From: UBA11612 sp963662375
GTDB taxonomy: Bacteria; Pseudomonadota; Alphaproteobacteria; Rhodospirillales; Rhodospirillaceae
Assembly: GCA_963662375.2 (NCBI GenBank)
Contig: CAXXRP010000003.1
Location: 62,001-126,000, forward strand
Direction: 5' to 3'
Length of the DNA: 64,000 bases
Positions 18,418 through 27,172 of this stretch are shown piece after piece. Positions within the stretch are counted from its first letter, which is position 1; every line of letters begins with the position of its first letter. The notes beneath the pieces are model-generated. The model was not told the origin of the DNA. It saw only the letters and a program-made list of their open reading frames with translations, and searched no databases. Made by a program: the position numbers and the translations under genes.

Positions 18418-18667
18418 TGAAACGAGCTCCAACCAGCTTGAGTAGAAAGCAAGATATGCTTCAACAGTCTCACCAAAGCATGTGGAATTCAATCTTAAAG
18501 CGGTAAATTGGTCGCAGCGCTGTTAGGAATGCGCCTATTCAAGCGTTTCTCGAACTGCTGTAATGCCAATGATCAACGTTTGACTCTCAGCGGATGGGGA
18601 GCTGAGATACGCCGGGAAAACAACTCAGTTGCCTACCCCACCGAACGCGTCGGTAAAGGAACATCGC

Positions 18668-20242
18668 ATGAATCAGGGGAATCTCGGTTCTCAGCGCATG
18701 AATCGCCGCCAGCTCATAAAGACCGCGGCAAGCACTGGGGCACTAGCCACAGCTAGTGCTTTTCCGTTTGCGCCGGCGATTGGTCAAGGGAAGCGACAAG
18801 ACGTTAGAGTTGGAATCTGGGGTGGTGACTTCGGAAATCTGAGCCCCGCTATTCGATGGACGGTGCCCTCTGGGCTTGTGATGAATCACATTTTCGATGG
18901 GCTTGTACGTGTCGATTACGCAAATCGGATGATAGTCCCGTGGCTTGCGCAAGAATGGGCGAACCCTGATCCACTGACGTGGCGCTTCCGTCTTCGTGAG
19001 GGTGTTTTGTGGCACGCTGACTATGGCGAATTCACAGCGGGCGATGTCGTCTATACGTGGCAGCACCACTTTGACACCTCTAGTTTTATGGTGGGTTCTG
19101 CACTTTTTCCAATCGATACGGTTGTTGCTGATAGTAAATATGTCGTTGAAGTCAAAACTAAAGCACCTTTCGGCGCGTTTCCCGGAGCGACCATGGGTTA
19201 TGGCGGCCTTATCCTCTGCCGCGCCGCCCACCAGGAAATGGGCGGGCAACAATACTCTGCTTCACCTATTGGCCATGGGCCGTACATCTTGAAGTCTGTG
19301 CGCGGCAACGAGATCGATCTGGTCCGGAATGAAAAGTATTGGCGTGCGGGGTTCCCAAAACTGGCGCAAATCAATTATCGCACCATTCCTGATTCATCTA
19401 TTCGTCTTCAGTCATTGGAGGTTGGTGAGTTCGACTTTATCTCGCACCCCGATACCAAAGATGTCTCCAGAATACATGGTAATCCAAAGTATACACTGAC
19501 ATCCGTGCCCGGTTGGAATTGGGACTATCAAGGATTCAATATCGCCGGCGCCGGCACCGATGCTCCATATCTGAACAAGTTGGTGCGGCAGGCTATATCT
19601 TACGCCATAGACCGAACCGCCATTGTTGAGGAAATATACAATGGCGAAGCAACGCCCACCGATAATCAGATTCCGCCGGGCTACATTGGCCATCAACAAG
19701 CCATGTTGAAATATCCGGAGAAGGGGGACCTCGCCAAAGCACGGGAATTAGTCGCCCAAGCGGGCATATCCGGATACGAGGTGGAGGTTATTACGTCTGA
19801 CAAGGACTGGATCCGCCGGGAATTGGAACTTGTCACCGCAATGGTCAGTCAAATTGGTATCAACTATCGCATCAGAAATCTCGACGTCGGTGGTTTTAAC
19901 AATCTCTGGTTCAGCAAGAACTATAAACAATTGCTCGAAGACATCACGATTGTTACCCCTGATCCCGATGCAACGTCGTGGTGGTTTCTTCACAAAAATG
20001 GAGCGACCTCCGGCTACCACAATCCGAAAATGGACGCGATGTTAGACGATGCCCGGCAAGAAACGGACAAGGCCGTGCGAGCTGAAATGTACCAAGGTAT
20101 TGCCGCTATGACCGTCGAGGAAAGTCCAATGATCTTTCACTGCAATGTGAACTACGTGCGCATTTTCAATTCTGCATTAGCCGGTTTCAAACCTGGTCCA
20201 CAGGAATACATGGAAATGCTGGACGAGATTTTTTGGAAATAA
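18668..20242 (+). CDS. ABC transporter peptide-binding protein (SBP_bac_5)
   Basis: 524-residue periplasmic binding protein of the DppA/OppA type. The leader MNRRQLIKTAASTGALATAS is a Tat-like signal ending near APAIGQ. Family landmarks include DGLVRVDYANRMIVPWLAQE, LTWRFRLREGVLWH and SYAIDRTAIVEEIYNGEATP. AAAGGA is 7 bases upstream of the ATG at 18668; the longer frame upstream was rejected. It is the first gene of a five-gene operon. The ligand cannot be read from sequence; SBP_bac_5 members bind peptides, but also opines, nickel or modified amino acids. Confidence 0.92.
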   Translation: MNQGNLGSQRMNRRQLIKTAASTGALATASAFPFAPAIGQGKRQDVRVGIWGGDFGNLSPAIRWTVPSGLVMNHIFDGLVRVDYANRMIVPWLAQEWANPDPLTWRFRLREGVLWHADYGEFTAGDVVYTWQHHFDTSSFMVGSALFPIDTVVADSKYVVEVKTKAPFGAFPGATMGYGGLILCRAAHQEMGGQQYSASPIGHGPYILKSVRGNEIDLVRNEKYWRAGFPKLAQINYRTIPDSSIRLQSLEVGEFDFISHPDTKDVSRIHGNPKYTLTSVPGWNWDYQGFNIAGAGTDAPYLNKLVRQAISYAIDRTAIVEEIYNGEATPTDNQIPPGYIGHQQAMLKYPEKGDLAKARELVAQAGISGYEVEVITSDKDWIRRELELVTAMVSQIGINYRIRNLDVGGFNNLWFSKNYKQLLEDITIVTPDPDATSWWFLHKNGATSGYHNPKMDAMLDDARQETDKAVRAEMYQGIAAMTVEESPMIFHCNVNYVRIFNSALAGFKPGPQEYMEMLDEIFWK

Positions 20243-20243
20243 G

Positions 20244-21194
20244 ATGTGGGAAACCGTCGCTAAGCGATTGATACAGGCGCCGATAATATTATTGATCGTA
20301 AGTGCCACGATCTTTGCGATTACTCGGGCAACCCCGGGGGACCCCATCCAAATTATGCTGGGCTCACAAACGTCACCCGACGCCGTGGCGGCATTGCGGA
20401 CTCAATTTCGTCTCGATGAACCGGTGTACATGCAGTACTTCTATTGGCTTGGCGATTTATTTCGCGGCGATTTTGGCAAGTCCATTCGGTTGAACGTGCC
20501 GGTGCTAGATCTTCTGGCTGAACGGTTGCCTATTTCACTGATGCTTGCCAGCGGCGCTCTCATTTTGGCTTTTCTCGTTTCAATACCATTGGGAATACTC
20601 GCTGCGCTAAAACGAAACACGTGGATCGACTATCTCGCGACCGGCTATACGCTGCTCGGTTTTGCTGTGCCCAACTTCGCGCTTGCAATCATTTTAATCT
20701 ATGTATTTTCGATTCAATTGGGCTGGTTTCCAATAACGGGTATCGGGAGCGGCGCCTTTGCCTCGGGAAGTGCGTGGGATATGATTAGGCCGTTTGTTTT
20801 GCCCGCGGTCGCGCTCGGCACGCTTCAAACTGCAGTTTTCACAAGGCTTTTGCGTTCAAGTATGATCGATGTGCTTTCTCAGGACTATATTCGCACGGCT
20901 CATGCAAAAGGACTTCAGCCTATAACGATCCTTGTCGTGCACGCTTTGAAAAATGCCATGATACCGTTTGTCACCATGGCCGCTATCCAGTTCGCGTATC
21001 TGATCGGCGCCCAGGTGACGATAGAGTACACCTTTGCGATTCCTGGAATCGGGTCAGCAATCTTAGCCGCGGTCGTGAATCGCGATTTTCCGATCGTTCA
21101 AGGTTTCGTACTTATCATTGCGATCTTTTTTCTTCTCGCGAACATTATCGCCGATATCTTGTATTCTGTGATTGATCCGCGGATTCGCTACTGA
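20244..21194 (+). CDS. Peptide ABC transporter permease (OppB/DppB type)
   Basis: 316 residues with six predicted membrane segments. It starts one base after the binding-protein stop. The N-terminal FAITRATPGDPIQIMLG is typical of DppB/OppB. The cytoplasmic EAA loop is seen in DYIRTAHAKGLQPITILVVH. The C-terminal YTFAIPGIGSAILAAVVNRD also fits. It forms the inner-membrane channel with the next gene product. Confidence 0.93.
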   Translation: MWETVAKRLIQAPIILLIVSATIFAITRATPGDPIQIMLGSQTSPDAVAALRTQFRLDEPVYMQYFYWLGDLFRGDFGKSIRLNVPVLDLLAERLPISLMLASGALILAFLVSIPLGILAALKRNTWIDYLATGYTLLGFAVPNFALAIILIYVFSIQLGWFPITGIGSGAFASGSAWDMIRPFVLPAVALGTLQTAVFTRLLRSSMIDVLSQDYIRTAHAKGLQPITILVVHALKNAMIPFVTMAAIQFAYLIGAQVTIEYTFAIPGIGSAILAAVVNRDFPIVQGFVLIIAIFFLLANIIADILYSVIDPRIRY

Positions 21195-21196
21195 CC

Positions 21197-22126
21197 ATGA
21201 CGACGCCCGAAGTAACTTCCTCCCAACGCGCGTGGGTAGCTATAGAAGAGACGCATTTCGAGAGCGGATTTACACTCGCCCTTAGGCAACTGGTTCGAAA
21301 TCGCGCTGCAACCATAGGCGCGATTTTCCTAATTGCACTTAGCTTGTCCGCTATATTTGCTTCGGTTCTTATTCCTCACGAACCGGCGGCAATTGCGCTC
21401 AGCGAAAAATTGCAGCCACCGAGCTATTCGCACTGGATGGGCACTGACTATTTCGGCCGTGATGTCTTCGCCCGCCTGATTTACGGCGCACGCGTGTCAC
21501 TTGTCGTGGGTTTAGCAGTCGTAGCTTTCACGATGACCTTCGGGCTTCCCATTGGCCTTATCGCGGGGTTCAGCGGGGGGCGGATCGACAATGGGCTCAT
21601 GCGCTTGATGGACGCATTCCTAACATTCCCGCCTCTGCTGTTAGGTATCGCTGTCGTCGGGTTGTTGGGCGCAAATATTGGTACCATTACGGTTGCTCTT
21701 GGTGTGGTACAGGTCCCGGTTCTCGCTCGCATTGTGCGCGGTAGCACCTTGTCGGTTCGCGAAGAGACTTACATAATAGCCACCCGGGCCCTGGGCGCCA
21801 CGGCTTGGCGTATAGTCAGTCGGCATGTTCTTCGCAACATTTTATCGCCGCTTGTGGTTCAAGTGACAATCATATTTTCTGTCGCAGTGGTCGCGGAAGC
21901 GTCGCTCAGTTTCCTCGGCTTAGGTGTACAGCCTCCGGCTCCGTCATGGGGTCGCGACCTGTCGGAAGCGAGGCGATACATGGTGGACGCTCCGTGGTTG
22001 TTTTTATCGCCCACGATATTGATTGTCCTTAGCGTCATGTCTATCAACTTTTTGGGCGACGGGCTGCGGGATGCGCTGGATCCTCGTTCATGGGTGCGGG
22101 ATAGAAATTCTTGGGGGCAGAAATAA
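21197..22126 (+). CDS. Peptide ABC transporter permease (OppC/DppC type)
   Basis: 309 residues, six predicted membrane segments, with the extended N-terminus typical of OppC/DppC. Family stretches are HWMGTDYFGRDVFARLIYGA, the EAA loop region TYIIATRALGATAWRIVSRH, and EASLSFLGLGVQPPAPSWG. It begins two bases after the upstream permease stop and is translationally coupled. Confidence 0.93.
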   Translation: MTTPEVTSSQRAWVAIEETHFESGFTLALRQLVRNRAATIGAIFLIALSLSAIFASVLIPHEPAAIALSEKLQPPSYSHWMGTDYFGRDVFARLIYGARVSLVVGLAVVAFTMTFGLPIGLIAGFSGGRIDNGLMRLMDAFLTFPPLLLGIAVVGLLGANIGTITVALGVVQVPVLARIVRGSTLSVREETYIIATRALGATAWRIVSRHVLRNILSPLVVQVTIIFSVAVVAEASLSFLGLGVQPPAPSWGRDLSEARRYMVDAPWLFLSPTILIVLSVMSINFLGDGLRDALDPRSWVRDRNSWGQK

Positions 22127-22130
22127 GTTT

Positions 22131-23120
22131 ATGGCCCTCCTGAAAGTAAAGAATCTGCACACCCATTTCTCAACGTCTAAAGGGATTGTGCGTGCTGTCA
22201 ATGGGGTGTCCCTTTCTTTGGAACAAGGGGAGGTGCTGGGCATCGTCGGAGAAAGTGGTTGCGGTAAGTCGGTTACGGCTTTGTCGCTCATGCGACTGTT
22301 GCCTGAAAACATTGCACTGACCATTGCCGATGAGCTTATGTTTGACGGTGCCAATTTACTCGATCTTACGAACAGGCAGTTGCGAGCAATGCGAAGCCGG
22401 CGCATGGCAATGGTATTTCAAGACCCCATGCGTTCTCTCAATCCCGTTCTAACGGTTGGTCGTCAACTGACCGAGACTCTCATTCGGCACATGGAAATGA
22501 ACAGAGCCGCCGCACGTAAACGGGCGATTGACTTGCTCGAGCGCGTTGGAATATCTCGCGCCGAAAAACGTCTCGACGAGTACCCACATCAACTTTCTGG
22601 GGGCATGCGTCAGAGAGTTATGATTGCCATCGCACTCTCGTGTAATCCCCGGCTACTTATCGCCGATGAAGCGACGACGGCGCTGGACGTAACCATTCAG
22701 GCGCAAATCGTTGATTTGGTGAAAGACCTCCAACGTGACTTCGGCACAGCAGTAATTTGGATCAGTCATGATCTGGGAATGGTGGCGGGTCTCTGCGATC
22801 AGGTTGCGGTGATGTACGCAGGACGGGTCGTTGAAAGTGGTTCTGTACGCGAGGTATTCTATCGACCCTCGCATGGCTACACTGTCGGGTTGATGCAATG
22901 CACGCCGCGTATAGACGACATCGGAAGCCCTCTTCGCCCTATCGAAGGCATGCCACCCAATCTGAGCGAGCCGATCACGCGTTGTCCGTTTCTCCCGCGT
23001 TGTGAGATGGCCGTACCATCTTGCCACCATGTCATGCCTGACGATAAAACAGTTGGGCCCTCACACATTGCAGCGTGCTTTGGTGATCTCAAGCCATACT
23101 GGCGAGAGGCTGCCACGTAA
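22131..23120 (+). CDS. Peptide ABC transporter ATPase (OppD/DppD type)
   Basis: 329 residues. Walker A GESGCGKSVT, signature LSGGMRQR, Walker B LLIADEATTALD and the switch His in WISHDLGMV are all intact. The C-terminal oligopeptide-transporter domain has the Cys-rich CPFLPRCEMA segment that binds an iron-sulfur cluster in some OppD/F proteins. The start at 22131, 4 bases after the permease stop, is preferred to the long overlapping upstream frame. Confidence 0.93.
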   Translation: MALLKVKNLHTHFSTSKGIVRAVNGVSLSLEQGEVLGIVGESGCGKSVTALSLMRLLPENIALTIADELMFDGANLLDLTNRQLRAMRSRRMAMVFQDPMRSLNPVLTVGRQLTETLIRHMEMNRAAARKRAIDLLERVGISRAEKRLDEYPHQLSGGMRQRVMIAIALSCNPRLLIADEATTALDVTIQAQIVDLVKDLQRDFGTAVIWISHDLGMVAGLCDQVAVMYAGRVVESGSVREVFYRPSHGYTVGLMQCTPRIDDIGSPLRPIEGMPPNLSEPITRCPFLPRCEMAVPSCHHVMPDDKTVGPSHIAACFGDLKPYWREAAT

Positions 23121-24097
23121 TGGGTGAAACGCTTCTCAAGGTCGAGAATCTCCATGTCAGTTTCCCCGGAACTAAGAAATTATTCCGGCGAGGCGACGTA
23201 ATTCAGGCGGTGTCGGGAGTTAGCTTAAAAGTTGCGCGTGGACGTACGCTTGGCCTCGTCGGCGAGTCCGGTTGCGGTAAGTCAACGATCGGATACGCTG
23301 TATTGCGTTTGGTTGGGGCTTCAGGGCGCGTTATTTTTAACGATGTGGACCTCATCTCCCTGTCTGCGCTTGAAATGCGCCCCATTCGGCGACACCTTCA
23401 AGTGATTTTCCAAGATGCGGCATCATCGCTGGATCCCCGAATGACCATTGGTGATTTGATTGCCGAGGCGCTCGATATTCATGATCTTTGTGCTGGGCAC
23501 GCCAGAAAAGATCGCATCAAGGAATTACTTGATCTCGTGGGATTGCCACCGCGATTTGCCGAACACTACCCACACGAACTTTCGGGCGGGCAAGCTCAGC
23601 GTATCGCAATCTGCCGCGCTCTTGCTGTCGAACCAGAATTGATAATATGCGATGAAGCCGTATCTGCTTTGGACGTATCCATTCAAGCTCAGATACTCAA
23701 CCTATTACAAAAGTTACAGCAACGCCTTGGACTAGCGTACATATTCATCTCGCACGACTTATCTGTCGTTAGGCACATCAGCGATGAGATTGCAGTGATG
23801 TATCTCGGTAAGATTGTCGAACATGGATCGCGCGACGATCTATTTGAGAACCCCATTCATCCGTATACAAAAGCGCTTCTGTCTTCGATTCCCGTTCCTG
23901 ATCCCGATGTCGAATTATCGCGAGACAGGATCGTACTTCAGGGAGATTTACCCAACCCGGCAAACCCACCTTCGGGGTGCCGTTTTCGTACGCGCTGCCC
24001 ATTCGCGATAAGGGAGTGCGCGCTGATACCTCCGCAAGAGGTAGAGATCGAGCCTGCCCATTATGTGAGCTGCATCCGGGCGCCACATTTTTCGTGA
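23120..24097 (+). CDS. Peptide ABC transporter ATPase (OppF/DppF type)
   Basis: 325 residues. Walker A GESGCGKST, signature LSGGQAQR, Walker B LIICDEAVSALD, and a C-terminal CRFRTRCPFAIREC motif. The ATG overlaps the TAA of the preceding ATPase by one base, so the two are coupled. It is the last intact gene of the transporter operon. Confidence 0.93.
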   Translation: MGETLLKVENLHVSFPGTKKLFRRGDVIQAVSGVSLKVARGRTLGLVGESGCGKSTIGYAVLRLVGASGRVIFNDVDLISLSALEMRPIRRHLQVIFQDAASSLDPRMTIGDLIAEALDIHDLCAGHARKDRIKELLDLVGLPPRFAEHYPHELSGGQAQRIAICRALAVEPELIICDEAVSALDVSIQAQILNLLQKLQQRLGLAYIFISHDLSVVRHISDEIAVMYLGKIVEHGSRDDLFENPIHPYTKALLSSIPVPDPDVELSRDRIVLQGDLPNPANPPSGCRFRTRCPFAIRECALIPPQEVEIEPAHYVSCIRAPHFS

Positions 24098-24411
24098 ACT
24101 TGTCGCAGGCCCAATGTTAGCTCATCATAACCGTCCACTGTTCCGCACTAGAGGGGGACTGACTTAGTTCGCCGGGCTTGATTACTGTGTTGGTCACTAT
24201 GCCGCGACATTTCCCCATTAATTAATAGAATGTGATAGAACTAAATATATTTCTCAGCAACTTGTTATAAAAAGATCTTTCGCGTATTTCCTCTCGACCG
24301 TCAGTGGCTTGTGTTGAGAAATGAAATGATAATCGACTATGCCATCGGCCGTTGGGTATCGTCCTTCGGTGACGTTCTTGCGGCATTGACGGGAAGGGGC
24401 ATGGGTTGACC
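24098..24411. other. Intergenic between transporter operon and hydantoinase remnant
   Basis: 314 bases with no recognisable gene. An AT-rich patch around 24219-24275 includes ATTAATTAAT. No clear terminator hairpin follows the ATPase gene. Confidence 0.5.
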
Positions 24412-24677
24412 ATGAAGATCATTGGCGTAGATGTTGGCGGGACTTTTACCGACCTTGTCTACTGTGACATGGACACTGGACGGGTAGCCATCCACAAAGT
24501 CTCGACGACACCAGACGATCCCTCCCGGCAATCATCCAGGGCGTTGGCGAAATGTGCAGCGGCAACGGTGTTGCGCTCGGCGAGATCGACTATGTCCTGC
24601 ATGGAACAACGACCGCGACCAACGCGGTGCTGGAGCACAAGGGTGCCGTCACCGGCATGGTTTTGCGTTCCAGTTAG
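24412..24677 (+). pseudogene. Hydantoinase/5-oxoprolinase subunit A (HyuA), N-terminal fragment
   Basis: The frame opens MKIIGVDVGGTFTDLVYCDM, the diagnostic phosphate-binding start of HyuA-type hydantoinase/oxoprolinase large subunits. A shift near 24528, at a run of C residues, moves to the frame reading AIIQGVGEMCSGNG and HGTTTATNAVLEHKGAVTG, the next conserved block. Similarity ends at about 24660 and a stop follows at 24675. Only about 85 of nearly 700 residues remain. The 3' end meets a truncated hydrolase coming from the other strand. Confidence 0.85.
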
Positions 24678-25334
24678 CATCACCTGGTAGTGGCGGATTC
24701 CGGTGATGGCATCGACAATCGCCAGAGGGTGTCCGGCGTGTTCGAGGACCGGGCCTTGCTCCACATGCAGTTCAATGAAGGCATCGATATCGACGCGTTT
24801 TGCATCAGCGATGTGCGCGAGATTCCAGCCGACGGAGCGCATGGTTTCGGCCATCGTTTCGCCGTCATATCCGACCATTTTTCAGCGGCCCGGGTTTGAT
24901 CCGCCCAGTGATGGCCCTCGATCCCCAGAAATTCGCCGTTGGAAAGCGACTGCCTTCTTCCTCGCAAAAGGCGACAGCCTCCAGGGTACGAGCTGGCGCT
25001 CCGAATTGTTCCTTCAGCGCCTTCAATGCAATTGGCGGGTAACGCGCCGAGTGCGCCGTCATAGCGCCCGCCGGGCCGCTGAGTGTCGATATGGGATCCG
25101 GAAGACGATCGACTTGCCGGGTGCGGTTCCACGCAGGACCCCCCAGACGTTCCCGACGGCATCGTGGTGAACTTACAACCCGGCTTCCTCGCACCAGGTT
25201 GCGTATTGCTTTGTCGCGCCCACCCATTCGGGAGAATAAGCGGTGCGCCATACGCCTGTGTCACCATAGGCTCCAAAGGCTCCAAGCTGTATTACATACT
25301 GCTCTACCAGCGTCGGATCGATCTCAATCTGCAT
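24651..25334 (-). pseudogene. Zn-dependent carbamoyl-amino-acid hydrolase (HyuC/AllC type), truncated
   Basis: Read from an ATG at 25334, the product begins MQIEIDPTLVEQYVIQLGAF. A TAA interrupts it at GL*VHHDAVGNVWG, and at least two frameshifts follow. Recognisable blocks, in different frames, are GSHIDTQRPGGRYDGALG (metal-binding His-Asp), FCEEEGSRFPTANFWGSRA and IDAFIELHVEQGPVLE. Similarity stops at TGTQNHAG, about 24651, where the gene meets the hydantoinase fragment on the other strand. The C-terminal half is missing. The family removes carbamoyl groups from N-carbamoyl amino acids or allantoate, which fits a hydantoin pathway. Confidence 0.85.
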
Positions 25335-25501
25335 CGTTCCCACTCCCTATCGCCCGCAGCATGGCAGATACACGGGTTGACTGGAATGCTCGCACAACCG
25401 GCTGGATTTGCGCTATTATCCCTCGACTTGTCGCCGTTGGGGTGCCTTGCCGTCACGCGGCTGAAAACTGAGGCTGGTATTCAAGAGAGGAAGAGCGAGG
25501 G

Positions 25502-25987
25502 ATGACGTGTCCTATCCGTGCCCAGGCAGTATATGCCACAACTGTTGCGGTCATGACGTTGATGGGGATGAGCGAGTCTCCGGCGCGGGCGGCTGACTAT
25601 GACCCGGCTTGTGAAACCCCGAAAAAGTACATAGAGTTCGTACAACAAGGGAAATTTGTTGAAGTTGGCGAGCTCTTTGCGGCGGTCGCGGTGTTCTATG
25701 CCCCCAACGGCGATGGTTTCCGTGGCGCGGAGGCAATCCGCGATTTTTATATAACCGTCGCCGCTCCATTAAATGTTATTGTCGAGCCCAAGAATTTTAT
25801 CGGTGGTAAAAACGAGTGCGTCTTCGAAATTTGGACAAAATCGAAACTGAATGCTGAAGGCATTTACGTTCCCGACCCTGACGGAAAATTCGTACGTGGA
25901 GCGATCGATCACTTTACTGTCGACGAACAAGGCCGCGTCGTAGAACTCGTCGTACATAGTTCACCGTCAGCGCGGATGATCGATTAA
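25502..25987 (+). CDS. Exported NTF2/SnoaL-like protein
   Basis: 161 residues with a signal peptide (hydrophobic stretch ending SPARAAD). The mature part has the NTF2-like pattern: YIEFVQQGKFVEVGELFA helix, FYAPNGDGFRGAEAIRDFY, and a final strand RVVELVVHSS. No catalytic residues can be named. It is the first gene of the 25.5-31.7 kb cassette, 15 bases before the next gene, and probably belongs to the same transcript. Confidence 0.72.
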   Translation: MTCPIRAQAVYATTVAVMTLMGMSESPARAADYDPACETPKKYIEFVQQGKFVEVGELFAAVAVFYAPNGDGFRGAEAIRDFYITVAAPLNVIVEPKNFIGGKNECVFEIWTKSKLNAEGIYVPDPDGKFVRGAIDHFTVDEQGRVVELVVHSSPSARMID

Positions 25988-26002
25988 GGAGAGGACGACA
26001 AG

Positions 26003-27172
26003 ATGCTGTTTCATACTAAGATGATACAGAATTTTCTGGCGCCGCACCGTTTTGGTTTGATAGTAGCTGCCGCCGTCATCGCCACGGTCTTTTCGGAGCA
26101 ATCTGTATTTGCTTTAGAGACGCGCAGCTACGTTGTGTCTTGGTTTTGGCATGCTCCTTATTCGCAGGACACCGACTGTCCGGGCGGCCTAAATCCGAAA
26201 ATGAAAGACCAATATAGAAAAAACCTTGCTGATCTCGGTTTCAGTGCGAGCGAAATCGCGACGCTCATGGAAGCATATGTCGAGGGCGAAGACGGTGGGT
26301 CGGATAAGGAAAATGTTGACGACCTGATGTCTTACCGAGGCCGAATAAATGGCAAGCCGGTCAACGGCTATGTCCATCCTGCGTCGGTGGTTGACCCCAA
26401 GTTGAAAACCTCAGTTAGCAAATTTGCCTTTGGATTTGATCTCGACAACAAGGGTGTGACACCAGCGTCGTTTGAAGATCCTGAAACTCACGAGCTTGGC
26501 GTCGATCACGAATTGGGCCGGATTCTCGGTTGCTTTGACTCAATGCGCGGTACGCTGAAGGAAGGCTCAGCGATGTGGCGTTTCTTGTGGATGGCGATGA
26601 AAGATACCCAACCAGCCTGGACCATAACTCTCAGCGGCGAGGATTTGGACAAAGATGGTCCGATCACCATGGTGATCGGCCGGGCGATGGAGGCGACGAA
26701 GTATAACGGCAACGGTACCGCTCGCACTAACATGACCTTTCGTGCGGACCCCGATCCGCGCGTGAGCAAAAACATTTATCCGGCACAGATTAAGAACGGT
26801 GTGATTTCGATCACCGAACCGAAACAGTATGAGTATTACAATTTATCAGACCCTCTTCTTTTCCCGACGTTCGTATTACGGAATTTTCACGCGCGCTTTA
26901 AGATAAAAGCCGACGGGTCATTGGTAGGGTTAATTGGGGGCTATCAACCGATCGAGCATCTTTACTTTGGGATGGGCAACGGCAATAAAGCCTCCGAGAA
27001 CACTTTTCACATGGACCTGCCAGGCTTTTACCATTTGCTGCGCAGGTATGCCGATGCCGATCCAGATCCGGAGACAGGAGATAACTGGTCCATTTCAGCG
27101 ACCTATTATCTTGAGTTGGTGCCGGCCTATGTCGTGTCACAGAAAAATAAAGAAATGACTTTGGTGCGTTAA
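26003..27172 (+). CDS. Unrecognised exported protein, paralogue of 7954-9063
   Basis: 389 residues; no family recognised. AAGGAGAGG precedes the ATG at a good distance, and a signal peptide ends near SVFALE. Landmarks shared with 7954-9063 are CPGG near the mature N-terminus, VDHELGRILGCF (against VDNQLYRTIGCI), a SGEDLDKDG region, and the near-identical C-terminal block YADADPDPETGDN. It is followed directly by the DUF1592 gene, so it is likely co-translated. The acidic DxDxDxxxG-like stretches (DPDPETGDN, DLDKDG) could bind calcium; this is speculative. Confidence 0.78.
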   Translation: MLFHTKMIQNFLAPHRFGLIVAAAVIATVFSEQSVFALETRSYVVSWFWHAPYSQDTDCPGGLNPKMKDQYRKNLADLGFSASEIATLMEAYVEGEDGGSDKENVDDLMSYRGRINGKPVNGYVHPASVVDPKLKTSVSKFAFGFDLDNKGVTPASFEDPETHELGVDHELGRILGCFDSMRGTLKEGSAMWRFLWMAMKDTQPAWTITLSGEDLDKDGPITMVIGRAMEATKYNGNGTARTNMTFRADPDPRVSKNIYPAQIKNGVISITEPKQYEYYNLSDPLLFPTFVLRNFHARFKIKADGSLVGLIGGYQPIEHLYFGMGNGNKASENTFHMDLPGFYHLLRRYADADPDPETGDNWSISATYYLELVPAYVVSQKNKEMTLVR

